DNA of 64,000 nucleotides from Brachypodius melanocephalos (lineage: Eukaryota > Chordata > Aves > Passeriformes > Pycnonotidae). The stretch covers positions 4,894,152-4,958,151 of the forward strand of contig VZSR01000479.1 in NCBI GenBank assembly GCA_013398615.1, written 5' to 3'. Below are positions 37,715 to 50,750 of this stretch, piece after piece. The notes beneath the pieces are model-generated. The model had not been told where the DNA came from. It made no database searches and saw only the letters and a list, made by a program, of their open reading frames with translations. Each line of letters begins with the position of its first letter. The first letter of the stretch is position 1. A program made the translations under genes and the position numbers.

Positions 37715-37912
37715 CTATCATTTCTAAAGTGTTCTGCTTTGATAGTTAATAATTTGAGCATATCCAGTTCTTCATGAAAAGACGGAGGCGTCGCTGTGAT
37801 AAAGTGCGGGCGCGCGTGCTGCCGTCGGATGGGTGAGCTTATCTGTTTTCCAAGGAGGACTAAATAAATGAAGTAGTGAGATTGCAAATCCAGCCTGCCA
37901 TGCGCCTTATCT
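37715..37912. promoter_or_regulatory. Candidate intronic enhancer: GATA motifs around a CpG-dense core
   Basis: Five matches to WGATAR lie within 198 bp: 37715-37720 (minus), 37740-37745 (plus), 37797-37802 (plus), 37839-37844 (minus) and 37907-37912 (minus). A core with about nine CpGs sits at 37780-37831. The surrounding sequence is AT-rich and free of recognised repeats. This pattern suits a regulatory element, but nothing here shows activity or conservation. Confidence 0.35.
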
Positions 37913-38707
37913 TCAGGGAAATAGATACAATCGCACTTATTTGGCTTAAAATTAAAACTAAGCTTCTGTGCTGATGCGAGCTGAAAAGCCAGAAGGGATG
38001 AATTTGGGGAAGACTTAATGCAAGGAAAACACGAGCCTGGGATCTGCACCATGCAGAGGGGAGAAATTACACCGAGGGCTGGTCCTGCTGCTGTGCAGGC
38101 TCCTCCATCTCCCTCGTCATCAGTAGGAGGAGGGAGATGAGCCAGAATTTTGGCACTGTTCTCTGGGTGCCCAGCCCTCGTGTTACCTCGAAGAGACAGG
38201 GCTTGTCACCTTACTGCTGTCTACTGGTGCTGACCTAGCGACAGAAAATGGGGATCCTTGCTTGGGGTAAGGCTCTGGGAAGGCCACAGCTGCTGTGGGT
38301 GCCTGGGGAGGCCTCAGGGAAAGGTAATGATACAGCTGGACCCTCCCATGTTGTCCACTGCTCTGGAGCTGGCTGCCAAGTCTGTGCACTGAGGTGGGAG
38401 CAGGAGCATGCTGCCATCCTGCCCTGCACTGCCAGCACTGAGCTGCTTCCTGGCGGAATTGGGTTTATCTGTCTGCATGGAAGAGGGATGCGATACTCCT
38501 GCACCCCACAGCATCAAATGAGGTGTCCTCAGGAGGCAACTGGGCTGGCACTGAGGGAGAAGGGTGCTCACATATCAGCAGGATACAGTCCAGGTCCTTC
38601 AGAAAAGCTTTTGGGTGTGGAAACCATTCCTGCTTGGCTTTGTCCACAAATCCCGAGGGCATGTGTCTTCGAAACAGTACTTTCTGTAACAGTATTGTGC
38701 TGTTGCC

Positions 38708-38936
38708 AGGAAAAGGTTAGATTGAATATTAGCAAAAAGTTTTTCACTGAAAGGGTGGTTAAGTACTGCCAGAGGCTGCCCAGGGCAGTGGTGGAATCAC
38801 AATTCCTGGAGGAAATTAAAAAGACATGTGGATGCGGCTCTTGGAGACATGGTTTAGGGCTGAGCTTGGCAGTGCTGGGTTGATGGTTGGGCTTGATGAC
38901 CTTGTAGGGTTTTTCCAACTTTAATGATTCTGTGGT
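38708..38936 (+). mobile_element. CR1 LINE 3' fragment in intron 3
   Basis: TTTTTCACTGAAAGGGTGG, GAGGCTGCCCAGGGCAGTGGTGG, GGACATGGTTTAG-like and GGTTGGGCTTGATGACCTT lead to an AATGATTCTGTG tail. This is a CR1 subfamily different from those at 43 and 55 kb, in sense with JADE2. Confidence 0.9.
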
Positions 38937-40341
38937 TCAGTGATTATATGGTGGTGGTGGCCAGAGCAGGGGGTGGCACTGACCCCCATGGTGGCCTCAG
39001 CTCCTTGTGGTTCAGGCACAGGGGAGCATCTCATCCACCCAAGTAGAGAGCTCTGAGGAGTGAGGGATTACTCAGGTTCATGTTGTCCTCATTGGAGCCG
39101 GGCACTGGGACTGTGTTAGGAGATGATGTTGACCCAGGCTGTGACCTGTCAGTGCAGGGCTGTCAAGAACAGGTTGTATTTCTACCCTTTATTTTAGAAA
39201 ACACTACAGTGGGATTTCTGCGCTTGTTGGGATACACAGACCCACACTGCTGGAGGGACTGTGATACCTCACATACCCCTTCTCATGTTTAATTAATGGC
39301 TATGTTAATATTTTTTTTATTTCCCACACTGGCAGTGTGTTAAAAGGTTGCTGTGGTGTCTGTAACCATATCTTTGTAGCACACAGAGACTTAAAGGACC
39401 TTGATCTTTCCCAAACTGAGCTGACTGTAATATATAGGCTGTTAATTACATTTGTTGAAAGGTGTGCCAAGATTCTGTCTGACCAACTCAAATCAGGTTT
39501 GTATAGACATAGTCAAAATTGTCTCCAAACAGCTGCATCAGGAGGAGAGTACCAGTAAAATTCAGAGGTCCCAACATAGCAAAGGTTGTTTATATATTGT
39601 ATTTAACTCTAATTGGGTTAGCAGCTGAGACTCTGAGGATTAAACAAACTGACCTAAATACTGGTCTCACTGGTCTTAGTTAATGTCTCGTTTCCTGCAT
39701 TTCAGTCGCTTTGGGTTCCCAAATACTCTCTGAAGTGTGTTATCTTTGTATCAAAAAAATGTAAGACTATTCTGTATTTTTTCTTGTGATTCTGACAAAG
39801 CAATTCTCATTTGGAGAACAGACTGTGAAGAGATTAAACAATATCCCAAAGAAAACACCTGATCCATCCCAGCCTTGTGGAAGGAATGCAGAAGTAGCAG
39901 GGATGGAGCGAGATGGTGTCCAGGCAGGATTGCTGGCACTGGCAGTTATTATTCCAGCTAATAGCAGATGGTAGAGAGGAGAAATCATCCATTTTCATTT
40001 ACAATTTATTTTTATGCTGCAAGAAGCAGGATTGCTCGAATCATTGCTGTCAGGCAGCCCTCTGGAAGGAAAACCTTACTTACCGTGAGGGATATTTTTA
40101 GAATGAGTTTTTCATCCTTGTATATTGGGAGAAGATGCTGCAGGGCCAGGAGCGAGATGGAGAATGAGCCCATTCACTGAGTGAAGGACTGGAGGATTTT
40201 TCTACAGGGGGGGGACCAGTGTTGATCACACAAGGGGTTTATTGAGTCAGGAAAAATCTGTGTTTGTGTATGTGTAAGCAGCACCTAGATCATATTTTAG
40301 CTGCATAATTTCTGTCTCCAGCTTTTGTCTGTCTCTGTTCA

Positions 40342-40458
40342 GGATAATGAGGGGATGTGATGGAGACATGAAGGTGCTTGGGGCAGTGAGGTGACCTGAA
40401 GGGGACACAAAGATGCTCAGGATGATGAGGTGATGTGAGGAGGATGTGAAGGTGCAGG
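40342..40458. repeat. 39-bp degenerate minisatellite, 3 units
   Basis: Three consecutive 39-bp units start at 40342, 40381 and 40420. The shared pattern is G-AT-ATGAGGTGATGTGA followed by GGA--TGAAGGTGC. Units 1 and 3 are closest. The period is a multiple of three, so a minus-strand open frame shows a 13-residue repeat, but I take that as a by-product. It ends about 510 bp before coding exon 3. Confidence 0.8.
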
Positions 40459-40967
40459 GGACAAAGTGGCTCTATGTTTCCCACATCTTCATTCATGTCA
40501 AGAACATGATTTTCTTGTGGCCTGTGAAGGCCAAATGTGGAGAAGCCTGGTTGCTGTACATCCCATGGCATTTGGAGTAGATTTGCGTGGCTGGGCTGAA
40601 ACCATCAGTCCCCTGGGATCTGCAACCTGTTTCTTCAGTTTAAAACTGATTTTTGGTCTGCATCTTGTCCAAGCTCACACCCTGTGGCTGGATTTCCTGA
40701 CTGCCCAGTATGGGGGACCTTGAAGAGGGTTGCAGCTGCAGAGCTTGGGCTCTTGGGTCTGCCTGGCTGGAGGGGAGTCCCTCCCTGTTGCCATCTTCTC
40801 CTGCCCTAAACCTACCCTGCAGGGGCTTAATTTGACACCCTAAAGCCACTCCATTGGTGATGCAGACACCCCCTGTGCAGTCCCCCCACGGGACACCCTC
40901 CCTGGGCAGGTGTGCCCCCAGCCTCTGCTGATCCTGTGCACTCAGGATGAGTTTTGTCCTGGTGCAG

Positions 40968-41125
40968 GTTTTCCGGACGGATCTGATAACAGCGATGAAG
41001 ATCCCTGACTCCTTCCAGCTGAGTCCTGACGAGTACTACGTTCTGGCTGATCCTTGGAGGCAGGAGTGGGAGAAGGGTGTCCAGGTGCCAGCAAGTGCCG
41101 AGGCCATCCCTGAACCTGTGGTCAG
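40968..41125 (+). CDS. JADE2: JADE2 coding exon 3 (start of EPL1-like region)
   Basis: This 158-nt exon encodes 52 residues beginning VFRTDLITAMKIPDS and ending AEAIPEPVV, plus two bases of an Arg codon. It holds the most conserved block of the JADE N-terminus, with YYVLADPWRQEWEKGVQVP. In the family this block opens the enhancer-of-polycomb-like region that contributes to HBO1 binding. MKIP, the SP in QLSPD and AIPEPVVR point to JADE2 rather than JADE1 or JADE3. The acceptor is tgcag at 40963-40967 and the donor is GTAAGT from 41126. The phase-2 end joins the G at 57135 to complete AGG (Arg). Confidence 0.97.
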
Positions 41126-43039
41126 GTAAGTGAGCAGCGTCTCCTACATCTGGTTCTGTCCAAGGGGCCCCCTCTGTCTGGTCCTCTCTGTGGGGTTCCC
41201 TCTGCCTTGGTGGGGTGCACACCATCTCCCTGAGCACATAAAGGTGATGCTCAGCATCCTGGGCTTGCACAGGGACGCGTGGGGACTTCCCACTGCATCC
41301 TGAAAAGTCTCTCTCATGCACGTGGCTTTTTTTGGGCAGTGGCCAGCTGGGACAGCTCCTTGTTTGCTCTTGGTCAGGAAATTTTTAAAAAGATCTGATA
41401 AAATCAAAGGGATGATAAAAAATAACAACAGAAAACAGCACAGAGTGCCAGCCTCTGCCTGACTGCTTGGTGCTTCTCTCTCTGTGAGCACGTGGTTGTA
41501 CCACTGGTATTTTACGGCAGGGGAGCAGGAGTTGGCCCTTAAATTAAAAACTTCCCTCTTTACCATGTTTGTGTGGATTGGAGACGTGCTGGGCATGCTG
41601 AGATTCAGGGCTTGGGAAAAGGAGCCCAGCAAACAGAGAAGCATCTCCCAGACCCTGCAGAGGCGACGTCTGTCAGCGGAGATCAGGGGCTCATTAGCTA
41701 TTTTAAAATAGGGAACTGAGTTTTAAAATAGACACTTAAACAGCTGCTCAGGCGAGAAGGAAACATGGGGGAGCTGCTACTCCCATGACGTGTGCAGGGA
41801 ATTATCCCAGGGCAGTGACCAAAGCTGTGGGGGAAAGGTTGGTGCTGCCAGTGGGGGGAATGGAAAAGACTGGGAAGGAACCCCAGAACTTGCAGGGTTG
41901 GATGTGAAAACTTGCAGGATCAGACCCAAAACTCCCCACAGGGTTTACAGGAGCTTTGCATCTCTGGTGTGTTCCCTTTGTGACGTGTGACACCGTGCGT
42001 GCATCCTGCAGAAACGCTCGTGAAACATTGTGCCAAGGTGATGCTGGGGCTGCTCCTGGGAGCAGGATGGCTGCAGGGGGATGTGTTTCACCAAGGGATT
42101 TGGGCACAGAGCAGAGGCTGGTGGAGGCTCTGCTTGTCCCACAGCAACAGCAGCTGTTGCTGCTGCAGCTGCTGACCCCACTTCTGAAATAAACTTTTGT
42201 GTACACTCCCCTTCCTCCCCCGGGGAAAACAGAGAAAGAAATGAAACTTTAATGAGTCTGAGCACATCAAAAGGGAAGTTGTAAAGGGGGCTGTTGAGTT
42301 GATTTAATCCTTGGGAAAAAAAAAAGGCAACCAAAAAAAAGAGAAGGAAAAAAAAAGCCTGTGTGTGAAATATCTTTTTTTAGTTGTCTTTGATAGCTAA
42401 CCGCAGTCTGGCCTCACCAGGGCTTTGCTTCCCAGCTGAGGGCTCGTGCCGGGGCTGTTTCCAGCCCAAAAGTGATGGCTTGGCACTGCCTGGGCTGGTG
42501 GTGCCCATGGAGAGCCAGGAGTGCTGCTTCCCAGCAGTGGGATTCGGCATCCCAGACCTCACAGCCAGGGGCTTCTGGAGTGCAGGACAGGCTGGAAGTG
42601 TGCCTCTCTGCGTGTCTCCCAGCCCTTGGATTTGGGGGTCCTGGAGCAGCTCTGCTGCATGTTTTCATCCATGGATATTCCTAGAGTGACACCTGGAACA
42701 GGTCATTCCCTCCCAGGTCCCCATCCCACTCTGTCATGCTCTGGCACCCCCATCACCACAATGATACGGGTGGTGTCCCCCTTTGGTTTCAGGAGGGGAC
42801 ATCCTGGTGCTGCCCAATCACCTTGAGTGTGAAGTTTCACTTCCAGTGTCAGATTATCCTCTGAAGAATTTCCTAATTATTGGGATTATTTTGCTTGTTT
42901 AATTATTCTCAAAATTGGCACTTTTCCATAATCCTTGATGAATTGCCTCCTGAAATAGTTGCAGTTCTTTCTTCAATACCTCAACATTATTTTGAGTTCA
43001 AGCTTTGCTCTACAAAGAGTTTATTTTATTTTTAAAGCA

Positions 43040-43232
43040 ACAGATATTAGAAAGAAATTCTTCCCCATGAGGGTGGTGAGGTGCTGGCACAGGTTGCCCA
43101 GAGAAGCTGTGGCTGCATCTTTGGAAGAATGGCCAGGCTAGACAGGGCTTTGAGCACCCTGGTCTGGTGAAAGTTGTCCCTACCCATGGCAGGGTATTGG
43201 AACTAGTAAGGTCCTTTTCAGTGCAAGCCAGT
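43040..43232 (+). mobile_element. CR1 LINE 3' fragment in intron 4
   Basis: AGAAAGAAATTCTTCCCCATG, GTGCTGGCACAGGTTGCCCAG, GTCCCTACCCATGGCAGGG and AGGTCCTTTTCAG match the CR1 3' region. The terminal ATTCTATG repeats are eroded. It is in sense with JADE2. Confidence 0.9.
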
Positions 43233-46121
43233 CTTTAAAATGAAATCTGACCCATTCTCTGTGACCTCTCAGAGATACTCATTGCTGACTCCATCACTCC
43301 CAGCTAATCCCAGGTGGATTTCTGCAGCCCCTCTAGTTTGTGTCATGCCCTGCTCATCCCAGGTTGCTCCTGGGCTGCTTGGAGGCTGTGCAGCTTGCCC
43401 ACAGCTTCAGCTTCCTCTTCTTTCTTCTCCTATTGCTCTGTCTTGCACTGTTTCAATTGCCTGAACCATCTCTGTTTGCTGGCTGGACAGCAAGCATGGC
43501 CTGGAGGGCTTTGTCCTCAGACACCTGTTTGGGATATTTTGCTTTCCCCAATGTGATGGGAGTGAAATGAAGAGCTCATTTTACAGCAGTGTTAATGGTT
43601 GCACCTGGTTTGTAGCCATGATGCACATCCCAGAGGGACAGGCAGTGACACTGACAGATTTTTTTTTAAATCAGGACAGCATGCACGCCAGAAGGCATAG
43701 CAGAGATGGTGTGCTTTCTCCCTCCCAGAGCATCCCTGCCCTCAAGGTTTTCCCTTGGGCCAATGATGTGAGAAAGGGAGGTGGCGAGGGCAGCATGAGA
43801 GGTGGAAAGGGCAGTGTTGGACTGCCAGGGACAGTGCAGACTGCAGTCATTTTGCTATCTCCAGGGTTAGACAACAACTTCTTGCATCTTGCCCGGTTTT
43901 GGAGAAATGTCAAATGTTTTTTTCACAAGAGATGACTCTATTTCATCTGCCTTAAGAGAGCATCCTTAAAAGGCCTTGTAACTCCATTGACCTCGCCTGT
44001 TTAATTGCTTTAATCACCTCAGTCTCCATCCCAGGAGCAGGCACTCTGCTGGTCCTGCCTGATCTGCTGCTTTTGCCCCCCACCCTGTGGCTGCTGCCCC
44101 ATGGCCTCAGCATCACTTTCCTCCTTTGCTTCCAAACTTTCCTTTTTCCCTGCTCAAAAAATTTCATCTAAACTGAGCATCCTTTCTGTGTTGGGTATGG
44201 ACAATCCAAATTCCTTTAATCTGCTGAAAAACGTCCCAGCATTGATGTTTTTCGTAGCCTGGAAATGTGGAGCCCAGCAGCTGACGCTCTTCCTCGCTGT
44301 CAGAGCTCTGCTTTCCCCCATCTCGGAGGTGTAGCAGAGCATCCTGCCCTTAGGGAGGGATGCCTGTGCTAATCCAGTCCTGATGTTGTCACTTCTGACA
44401 GCCACTTCCATGTGAAAATTCCTGGAGGGAGGTGGGGGGGTGCTGGGGAGAAGACATTGGAGCCCCAGGAGCTGGTGAGCAGACAAGCACTGCCTGCGGA
44501 ATAACAGCCAGCCCATCGTGCTGATGCTCAGAGGTTGGTTCTGGGCTGAGCCATTGGCAGGCAGTGGATTGTGCTCCAGAGATGGATCCTGTCCTCCAAA
44601 AGGTTCTGTGCATGCAGCCACTGCCGCTCTTTTCATCTCCTGCCCGGCTGCTTGGAAACTGGCTCTCCCTGCCCGCGCCCTGCCGCTAGGTTTTGTGCCT
44701 CCAAAGCTCAAAATTAGATTTTTAAAACATTTTGTTTTACTGGAGCTGTAAAATGTCAAAAGCTGGGGGTGAGGCAGAAGGCAAGAGCTGTATTTTAAGG
44801 AATGCTTTCCCCAGAAAGCAGCTGTCTCAAAATGCCTCCACTCAGAGCCACCTTAAACTCAAGGGTCTTTTCTAGGTTAGCACAAATTGCAGTGCAGTTG
44901 TTAGGAAAGCAGGGAGGGAAGAGGTGCAGCATAGCTTGGCTTGTTGTCCCAGGAGGATGCTGCTGGCAGCCACCTGGGTGCCAGGGTCATCAGAGGCAGC
45001 ACAAGAGATCAGCTGTTTCCTCTCCACCATCACTCCTGGCTCGTGGCTGTTCAGAAGGGTTTTATTTTGTATGGCAAAACGCCTGAGAATTGCCTGGAGC
45101 TTGAGGGGCAATAAAAGCCACTTCCAGTGAGATGGAAGCTATCAGAGCAGTGAGTAGTCAGGGCAGCTTTCCCTTCCAGCAGGCAGGCTGGCATCCCTTG
45201 CCTCTGTGTCACCATCCTGGTCACGCTCCTGCAATGTGGGTGGAGGTGACACTGCATCCCGCTGTGTTCCACCTCTGCTGGAGCCCACAGGGGAAGGATC
45301 TCCGCTGGCTTTCTTGAACCAGAGCTGAGCCTTACACAGCCCCTGTGTGAGCTCTGCAGTTATTTTACATTTGTGTAAACACAGGCACAGATTTCCAGCA
45401 CGAGGAGAGCCAGATACAAGGTCCCAGTCTGGTGTGGGGTGCAGTTGGGTGTTGGATGCAAAGTTGGCTCTTCTCAGTACAGCTTCAGGATTAAATAAAG
45501 GAGTAAGGGTAAGAATTATCAGCAGTTTGGGAGCATCAGGGCTTTGGGTACCTTCTCTGTTGTAAATGGGAAGATGTTTCAGATGAGTTTTGTATTCCCA
45601 GTGTCACACCATAATAAACCCCAAAGGACATGGACTTTGCTGGTTGATATGTGTGCTCATAGGAGGCTGTGAAGCCATTTTGGAGCAGTGGATGTGCCAG
45701 GACCTGACCTGGGCTTGTCCCTTCCTACCGGTGGTGATGCTGGCAGCGTGTTGAGCTTACACACTGGAGCATCACTTTGTAAAGCAGTGGCAGCTACGTG
45801 GGATTTTATGCACCTGTGCAGGTTTTATTTCCTCCTTTATTTAATGATTTAATGTTCTTGGCATGTGGTTCCTTCCCCAGGCTGACAGGGACGCAAGCAG
45901 GATCTCAAGGTGGCTCTTGGATCTCACATTAAGCCACATTAGTATGTGCTGTAGATTCTGTTTCCTGTGAATTTGCACACAGCGGGAGGACGAGCAGGAA
46001 GGCTGCTTCTTGCTGGCAGCCTTCCCAGATATTCTTGGCGTTGCAGATCTATACTTGCATCGTCGCTGTGGCCCTGTTTTAACAGAAAACAGAGAGTGCT
46101 GTGGTAACAGGAAGGCACAAC

Positions 46122-46189
46122 CTCGGCGAGTACCAGCTTGGCGATGGCGGCGGCTGCGGCGCAAACGCCGTCTGCCACGTCGGCGTGGT
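46122..46189. promoter_or_regulatory. CpG-dense patch in intron 4
   Basis: About 12 CpGs in 70 bp around GGCGATGGCGGCGGCTGCGG. GATGGCGGC resembles a YY1 site. No repeat family or exon structure was recognised. It could be a small orphan CpG island. Confidence 0.35.
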
Positions 46190-48494
46190 GGCTGTGTCCC
46201 TGCCCTGTCGTCCTCCCTCAGTCCCCCTGCCCTTCTCTAATGGCCACAGGTCAAGCAGCTCCTTGCTGTGCTGCTGGGAGCACGTCCAGCTGCTGCAGGG
46301 CTGGATCCTGGTGGCGTGGCACAGCCCAGTCAGTGTTCATCTCCTCTGAGCCGTGTTGTTCTTTACTGGACTCCCATAAGGAGTTGCCCCCACATCTCCA
46401 GGAGTTCCAGCAGCTCTTCCCAAGGGTGTGTATTTGCTGGCAGGTCATGGTTTTGTGATACCAGTGTCACTGGAAGAGGAGGCATGTGGAGTGGGTCTGT
46501 CTGTGGGAAGCAGTGCTGAAGATGAGTGTACTGGGGCAGGGAGAAGAATGAACTGGTGCACCATAGCGGGTGTAGGACTGGGACACATCCTTGCCCCTAT
46601 CTTGCTGTGAAAAGCCACCACAGCTCCTCCTCACAGGGCTGGGTGCTGCACCCAGAACCCCCAGTGCTGTGAGGGAGTGACACCAGCAAAGGGAGAAAAT
46701 CCCTCCAGGAGCAGTGTCTGCTGCAATGTGGAGCCTGGTAGCCTCAGGAAAGGTGGCCAGGCTGGCCTGGCAGCAGGGTGGCACGATGAAGATGTCCCGG
46801 CTCTGCCTGGACGTCACCTCTCAGTGTCCCTGGGGAGTGCTGGCTGGCAGCCAGGCTGGATCCTTGCAGCTCCCAGCCCGGGGAGGCTTCCCGAGGCTGT
46901 GTTCTCAGTGTGTACTCGATGAACCAGCACACTTTGTTCTCGAGTGGTGAGATTGGACTTCCTTTCCTCGGTCGGCGACGCAGGCTGGCTGTTGACTCAT
47001 CAGCTGCTTCCCTTGGGCTTTGCTGCAGAAGGGGCAGGCAGGATTCTGCAGCAGTTTGAGTAGCTTTTGGAGCAGAGCTTTTTTTTTTTTTTAACATAAT
47101 CCGTTTTGGTTTTTCTTTTTTCCCCCTTCCCTCCAGCTCATCATGAAAAATGTGTGAGTTTGGAGCTTGCAGATGGCATGCTGGCGATTTTACAAAGGGC
47201 TATTTCTTGGGTTGGTTATCCCCATTCTGTAGCTGCCTCCCCTTAAATAATGCCTGAGTTCTGGTATGCTCCAGAAATGCATGTACACTTCCCTCAGAGA
47301 CTGTGCTCTGATCAAAAGAAATGAAAATCCCAATTGCCCTAGGCCTGGGTGTTTTGATCACAAGCCCTGAGCCGTGTGTGGGGATAGGAAGGCTCACTGC
47401 CTGCCCAATCCTGAGGACCCCCACAGTGACCACTGGCTGTGGTGAGGATGGGCTGGCCAGTGGCACTGATCCAGGACTGCAAAATAATCCTAGTGATGCA
47501 AAATAAGCAGTGAGTTTCGTCTCCAGCCCTGCCACTGGGAGAGGGAGGTTTCCAGTCAGATCTGCTCAGGCAACCCTTGTCTCCCTGCAGGCAGTGGGGA
47601 GAGATGGACTGTGCACAGGGTGATCTGTGCTGCCACTGCTTCAGGATGGGATGGTTTAGGATGGGATGAATCACACCAGGGCAGCAGAGGGTCTGGGCTG
47701 TGCAGAAGGTGGTTCTGGTGCTGCAGAAGGTATTGGCTTGTGCCCAGTGCCTGCAAGAGCTTTGCAAAGGAGCAAGTGTGATTTACTCTGCCTGGAAGTT
47801 TTCATCATTTCTGGTTTACTCTCTGCTTGACAGGTTCTTGTGTGGGCTTTCAGCAAGTCCTCACCTTTATTAGTTTGCTATGGGAAACGTGTTAATCCAG
47901 CCTGTTCTTACCTCATTCTGAGCCACTTGGACTTCTATTTTGAATGTTTGCTAATCCTCCCAGTGGGTGCCTGTGGTTTATGCTGGATCAAGCACACAGA
48001 AAGTCAAGTGTACTTCAGCAGCTAATGTATAGAATGAGTGAGTTTGATTTCCTGCTGCTCTGTAGCAAGGTTTACAGCTCTTGGGACTGACTCTGGTTTG
48101 GTACAGCCTTGGGAGCCTCCACATCTCACTCCATTGCCTCTGCTCTCCATCCAGAACCACGGGCTTAGCGTGTAGCCAGGCAAACCCCAGCAGCTCTGAT
48201 TGCTGGGCTTGCAACCACAGCACTAATGAAATCACCTCGTAGTGATTTAGTGCACCTTGGGTCCCCTTTGAACAATGCAAGGAACTATTACTTTTAAGTG
48301 CTCTCCAGAGTGATGGGAGGAGCGGGATAGCCCAGCAGCAGGAATAGCTGCTCAGTTGGTGGTGCTGCTGTGGGTAATCCTGCTGGATTTAGGTGATGTA
48401 TTGCTGGAAAGTGAGGGTCACTATGTTGCCAGGACCTTGGGGAGGTGGAAGAGAGCTGGCAGGTGGTTTCTTTCAGTGCACTTGAAGAAGATCT

Positions 48495-48598
48495 GGAAAA
48501 TCTGATGTAGTTGAAGGTGTCCCTGTTCATGGCATGAGGCTTGGATTAGGTGACCTTTAAAAGTCCCTTCCAACTCAGACCATTCTGAGCTTTCATGA
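48495..48598 (+). mobile_element. CR1 LINE 3' fragment in intron 4 (short)
   Basis: GTTGAAGGTGTCCCTGTTCATGGCA, then GGTGACCTTTAAAAGTCCC and TTCCAACTCAGACCATTCTGA, match the last 100 bp of CR1. Confidence 0.85.
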
Positions 48599-50750
48599 AG
48601 TGCACCCAAACAGGCGTAGCTGCACGTGCTGGTGGAAGAGGCAGACAGATCCCTCCTTGTTTTCTGGGATGGGCTGTGTGCTGCTTCCAGTGACTCAGCG
48701 TCAGAACTGTTCTCATGTGTTCCAGGGTTCAGCGTTAGTTCAGTGATCCAGAACACATTAAAAGAGTCTGGATGCTGCCTTTTCAAATTCCTCAAAGCTT
48801 TTCTTTGGGCTGGTTTTCTTTGAGGAGACCTGTGTGAAGACTCTGTGCTGATGGTTGGGGGTTGTCATTTTGTGCCTGTGTCTGTGTTTTGAGCTTTCCC
48901 ATGCTCAGCTCTGTGTGGAGCAGTGTCAGGGGGATTTGTCCAGTTCTTGATCTGCTGTGGCTCATGCTCAGAGCATGGCAGGTGCAGAGCTGCCACTGCT
49001 GCTCATGTCTTCTGTTTCTGGTCTCCATTAGTAGGTGGATACAAAGGCAAGTGGAGCTGTTTGCATTACTGAAGTAATTACGGAAACATTATCTGGCTGG
49101 GATAATTAATTCCAGATGCTTTAATGTTAGTAGCTTGGCTTAAGTTACATAAAGAAGCAACATTTTTTTTTGTCTTTTTGTATCCAGAAAACACACACTC
49201 AAGTGTCCCTGGCTTCTCTGGTAGCAATTCCAAGACATATATTAAATTGAGTATTTAATATAAATTGAAATCTTTCTTAAATGGAAATGAGCAGAATACT
49301 GGCAGCCTGCAGGTTGGATTTGGAGGAGGTTGCTGTGTGACATGGGTCGCTGAAGGGCCACCAGGTGGGTCAGTGATGCTCTGGGAGAAGGGGGAGAGCA
49401 GCACCTGCGGGTGCTGAGACTGGCTCTGCCCTGCTTGCCTGCAGGGAGTAGATGCTGTGTGAGCATCCTCTGCAGCTACCCTGGAACTGGAGGCTGCTGT
49501 GTTTAGCTGGGTTTCAGAACCAGAAGAGCAGCACAGACTCCCAGCACAAGTCCCCGTGCTACCTTCAACATTGCTGTTAGCTGAATGGCACAGAGAGAAA
49601 AGGGGGAAAGGAATATGGAGAACATCCTTGCTCAGCATCAGAAAATATGTGTGTATTTTGCTCTCAGCCCAGACACTGCTTTTGTCTAGTCAACCAGAAA
49701 AACATCTGCATTTTGTTGTCCCAATCAGCCCACCAGCAAACCACTGCCCAGCCATTGCTGTGTCCCTGCAGCCGTGGTTTTCCTCTGACAGAAGTTGTGG
49801 AGATGAACCCAGCTGTGCTGTGGTGCTCTCCTCTGCCTTAGGAAAGCAGACACTGCTCTGCACCTGAATTCTTCTCTACCAGGTCCCTACTCCCATCTAC
49901 ATCAAAGTGATTCTCTGGGCACTGAATCAGAGTTGCAACTTAAATAATTCATTTGTTGAGCTGAATCTGAGTGAGATTTAGCCTGGAATATAAACGTGAG
50001 AAAGACAGGGACATCAACACTGGTCTTTCTCTAGTCTGCTGTGTATCAGGCTTTTTATGTGGTGATAAACAGCTCAGGAATGGAATTGGAAAAGCTGTCT
50101 GGGTTTCACAAGATGGCTGTTTAGTGCCTCCTGTTCACTTGTTTTCCTCTTCCTATCACATCAAAGAAGAGTGAATCACTTTCTCCGTAGAGGATTATGT
50201 TATTCCAGGGGCCGGGAAGGACCCACTGTGGTTATAGGCTGTTACAGGAGGAGATTTCAGATGGGGAGGGAACAACTAAGGATTTTTCTTAGTGCACCTG
50301 TTAATTGTAACTGGGAGCTTCAGCTGCATTTCTGTAAAGCTTCCAGAACCTGCCTATGTAAATGCTAAACTGCCAGCAGCTCGGGAGGGACCACCCTACC
50401 CCATCCTAAAAATGGGATCGTCATCACAGGGGGATTCCAAGCCCAAAGAGAGCCCTTGAATGGTCCTGGAGCTGAGATTTGGCGTACCAAGGCTGTGCCC
50501 TGCAGAGCTGTGCTGTGCTGCTCAGGGCTCAGATGCTCCCGATGGCTGGGGATGTTTTCAGAGCTGCTAATGAACATTTCTAATATTCACTGGATAGCGC
50601 CGAGCGTCGGAATCCAGCTGGGAAGGACGAAGGCAGCAGCTGAAGGGACGGTGGGCGTAGCTGCAGCACTGTGTGCTGGGCTGGTCCCTGCCTGGCAGGG
50701 GACAGCAGGGTCCCTGAGCCATGCGGGGTCCCTGACGCATCATCCCGGCG

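Larger units (their letters stand above)
30274..40967 (+). other. JADE2: JADE2 intron 3, 10.7 kb
   Basis: This intron runs from GTATGT to TGCAG. It includes a 17-bp tandem duplication (34.7 kb), CpG-dense patches at 36.2 and 37.8 kb, a GATA-motif cluster, a sense CR1 fragment (38.7 kb) and a 39-bp minisatellite just before exon 3. Nothing coding was recognised between these features. Confidence 0.9.

Noticed and set aside
40290..40571. Minus-strand frame with repeated His/Pro-rich 13-residue units
   Set aside because: It is a by-product of a noncoding 39-bp tandem repeat, whose period happens to be a multiple of three.
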